NCBI GenBank assembly: GCA_934725745.1
Contig: CAKVCH010000037.1
Span: 1 to 6,653 of the forward strand
Reading direction: 5' to 3'
DNA: 6,653 nucleotides
From: an uncultured Clostridia bacterium
Lineage (GTDB): Bacteria > Bacillota > Clostridia > Christensenellales > UBA1242
The stretch's first letter is position 1; the number at the start of each line of letters is the position of its first letter. Under the pieces are notes generated by a model. The model was not told where the DNA came from and did not search any database. It saw only the letters and a program-made list of their open reading frames with translations. Position numbers and translations under genes: made by a program. Shown here one piece after another: positions 5,718 through 6,653 of this stretch.

Positions 5718-6140
5718 ATGGAAGAGATAGAAAAGTATTTGGATTTTTTTGAATTTTCAAGAGAACTTGAAGGCGTAATTAAATGTAAAGACGAAAAACT
5801 GTACAAAGAGATTTTTTCGTCGCGTTTTCGCGTCCTTGTTTTTTTGCATAAAGTGGGGAGTGCCACTGCGACTGAACTTGTCAACCGTTTAATGATTCAA
5901 AAGTCCAACATTGCATCAATGTGTAAGGAACTAAAAAAGAAAAATTTGATTATTTGTAGGACTTTTGAAAGGGATAGAAGAATAATATATTATAGTCTTT
6001 CAAAAGCGGGAGAAAGAAAAGTACTTGATATTGTTGAAGGATACAAACAAGCGCTTGAAGGGGCATTTGGCAAGGAAAACGCGCACGCAATAAGCGAACA
6101 TTTTGAGTCGATAAATAAAATTGTAAATGACAATTTGTAA
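5718..6140 (+). CDS. MarR-family winged helix-turn-helix transcriptional regulator
   Basis: 140 residues, a normal length for the family. The ATG at 5718 follows GGGCGGG at 5707-5713 with a 4-nt gap, an atypical but purine-rich ribosome binding site. Residues 1-34 are the N-terminal dimerisation helix. Residues ~36-58 (FRVLVFLHK, then ATATELVNRL) and the recognition helix ~61-78 (QKSNIASMCKELKKKNLI) form the helix-turn-helix. The wing ~80-98 carries the hallmark E-R-D-R-R followed by IIYYSLSKAG. The C-terminal helices complete the dimer interface. MarR proteins usually repress adjacent genes and are released by small ligands such as phenolics or by oxidation. The aldehyde dehydrogenase gene starts 19 nt after its stop on the same strand, so that gene is the likely target. 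The ligand cannot be read from the sequence; C23, C69 and C80 are candidate redox residues. Confidence 0.92.
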   Translation: MEEIEKYLDFFEFSRELEGVIKCKDEKLYKEIFSSRFRVLVFLHKVGSATATELVNRLMIQKSNIASMCKELKKKNLIICRTFERDRRIIYYSLSKAGERKVLDIVEGYKQALEGAFGKENAHAISEHFESINKIVNDNL

Positions 6141-6159
6141 AATAGATTAGGGGGAAAAT

Positions 6160-6653
6160 ATGCAAGAAGTTTTGGAAAAACAAAGAAAATATTTCGCGAC
6201 AAAAGTGACTTACGATATAGGATATAGAATTTTGCAACTTAAAAGGTTGAAACTCCAAATAAAAGCCTATTATTCGCAAATTTTGTCCGCTTTTAAACTT
6301 GATTTAAACAAAGACGAGTTTGATGTCGTGACGACCGAAATTGGGCCAGTTATGAAAGAGTTGTACGATATGATTAGGCACTTAAAAAGGTTTTCAAAGC
6401 CACAAAGAAAAGGCGCGTCATTTATGAATTTTGGCGCAAAGGGATATATTATGCACGACCCATACGGCACCGTTCTTATCGCGTCGCCTTGGAATTATCC
6501 GCTACAATTGACTCTTTTACCACTTGTCGGCGCTATTGCGGGCGGGAACACTGCCGTCGTTAAGCCTTCAAGAAGTACTCCAAATGTAACAAAAGTTATA
6601 GAAAAAATATTGAATGTTTTTGATAAAGAGTACATCTTTGTCGCGACGAGCGA
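6160..6653 (+). CDS. Aldehyde dehydrogenase, class-3-like, 3'-truncated by the window edge
   Basis: 164 complete codons of a protein usually about 450-460 residues long. The ATG at 6160 follows AGGGGG at 6149-6154 with a 5-nt spacer, a strong site. The N-terminal helices (QRKYFATKVTYDIGYRILQL, LDLNK, TEIGPV) match the short class-3-like family, which lacks the N-terminal extension of ALDH1/2. Residues 101-107 (PYGTVLI) lead to the PWNYP motif at 110-114, with N112 as the oxyanion residue. GAIAGGN (124-130) and VVKPS (133-137) follow, with K135 contacting the cofactor. The catalytic Cys and Glu lie beyond the window. The enzyme would oxidise aldehydes to acids with NAD+ or NADP+. Arg138 sits where KPSE normally has Glu. 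Its gene follows the MarR gene by 19 nt in a likely operon, which suggests regulated aldehyde detoxification or fermentation. Confidence 0.9.
   Translation, partial: MQEVLEKQRKYFATKVTYDIGYRILQLKRLKLQIKAYYSQILSAFKLDLNKDEFDVVTTEIGPVMKELYDMIRHLKRFSKPQRKGASFMNFGAKGYIMHDPYGTVLIASPWNYPLQLTLLPLVGAIAGGNTAVVKPSRSTPNVTKVIEKILNVFDKEYIFVATS

Overview
The window looks like a chromosomal stretch of a low-GC Bacillota, most likely an uncultured gut-type Clostridia. The clues are AT-rich intergenic DNA, strong purine-rich ribosome binding sites, a clostridial-style large serine recombinase, and a lipoprotein that joins C-x2-C repeats to BspA-type leucine-rich repeats. The genetic code appears standard: TGG is used for Trp and the ORFs end in TAA or TGA. 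I cannot name a species.

Layout. (1) Positions 1-1329 hold the 3' part of a large serine recombinase on the + strand, cut by the left edge. It is the end of an integrated mobile element. (2) It runs head-on into a minus-strand tRNA-Ser(CGA) at 1281-1369 and that tRNA's intrinsic terminator at 1238-1273. The last ~28 codons of the recombinase ORF are made of terminator and tRNA DNA, so this is a probable element/chromosome boundary. (3) Positions 1370-1806 are an AT-rich intergenic stretch with competing inverted repeats and weak promoter-like signals. (4) Positions 1807-5172 encode a 1121-residue surface lipoprotein. It has a lipobox signal peptide, about 16 Cys/His repeats of the form C-x9-C-x2-C...GH, and then a BspA-like leucine-rich repeat domain. 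A hairpin terminator follows. (5) Positions 5290-5669 hold a decaying tandem array of a ~45-bp unit. Each good copy is also an imperfect 33-bp palindrome. (6) Positions 5718-6653 hold a probable two-gene operon: a MarR-family regulator, then the first third of a class-3-like aldehyde dehydrogenase, cut by the right edge.

The parts are probably independent modules: a mobile-element edge at a tRNA gene, a surface-exposed protein, and a regulator-enzyme pair for aldehyde metabolism or detoxification. The item least explained by known families is the palindromic 45-bp array between the lipoprotein terminator and the MarR operon. It could be a decaying minisatellite, a broken repetitive small gene, or a structured leader or operator region for the operon.
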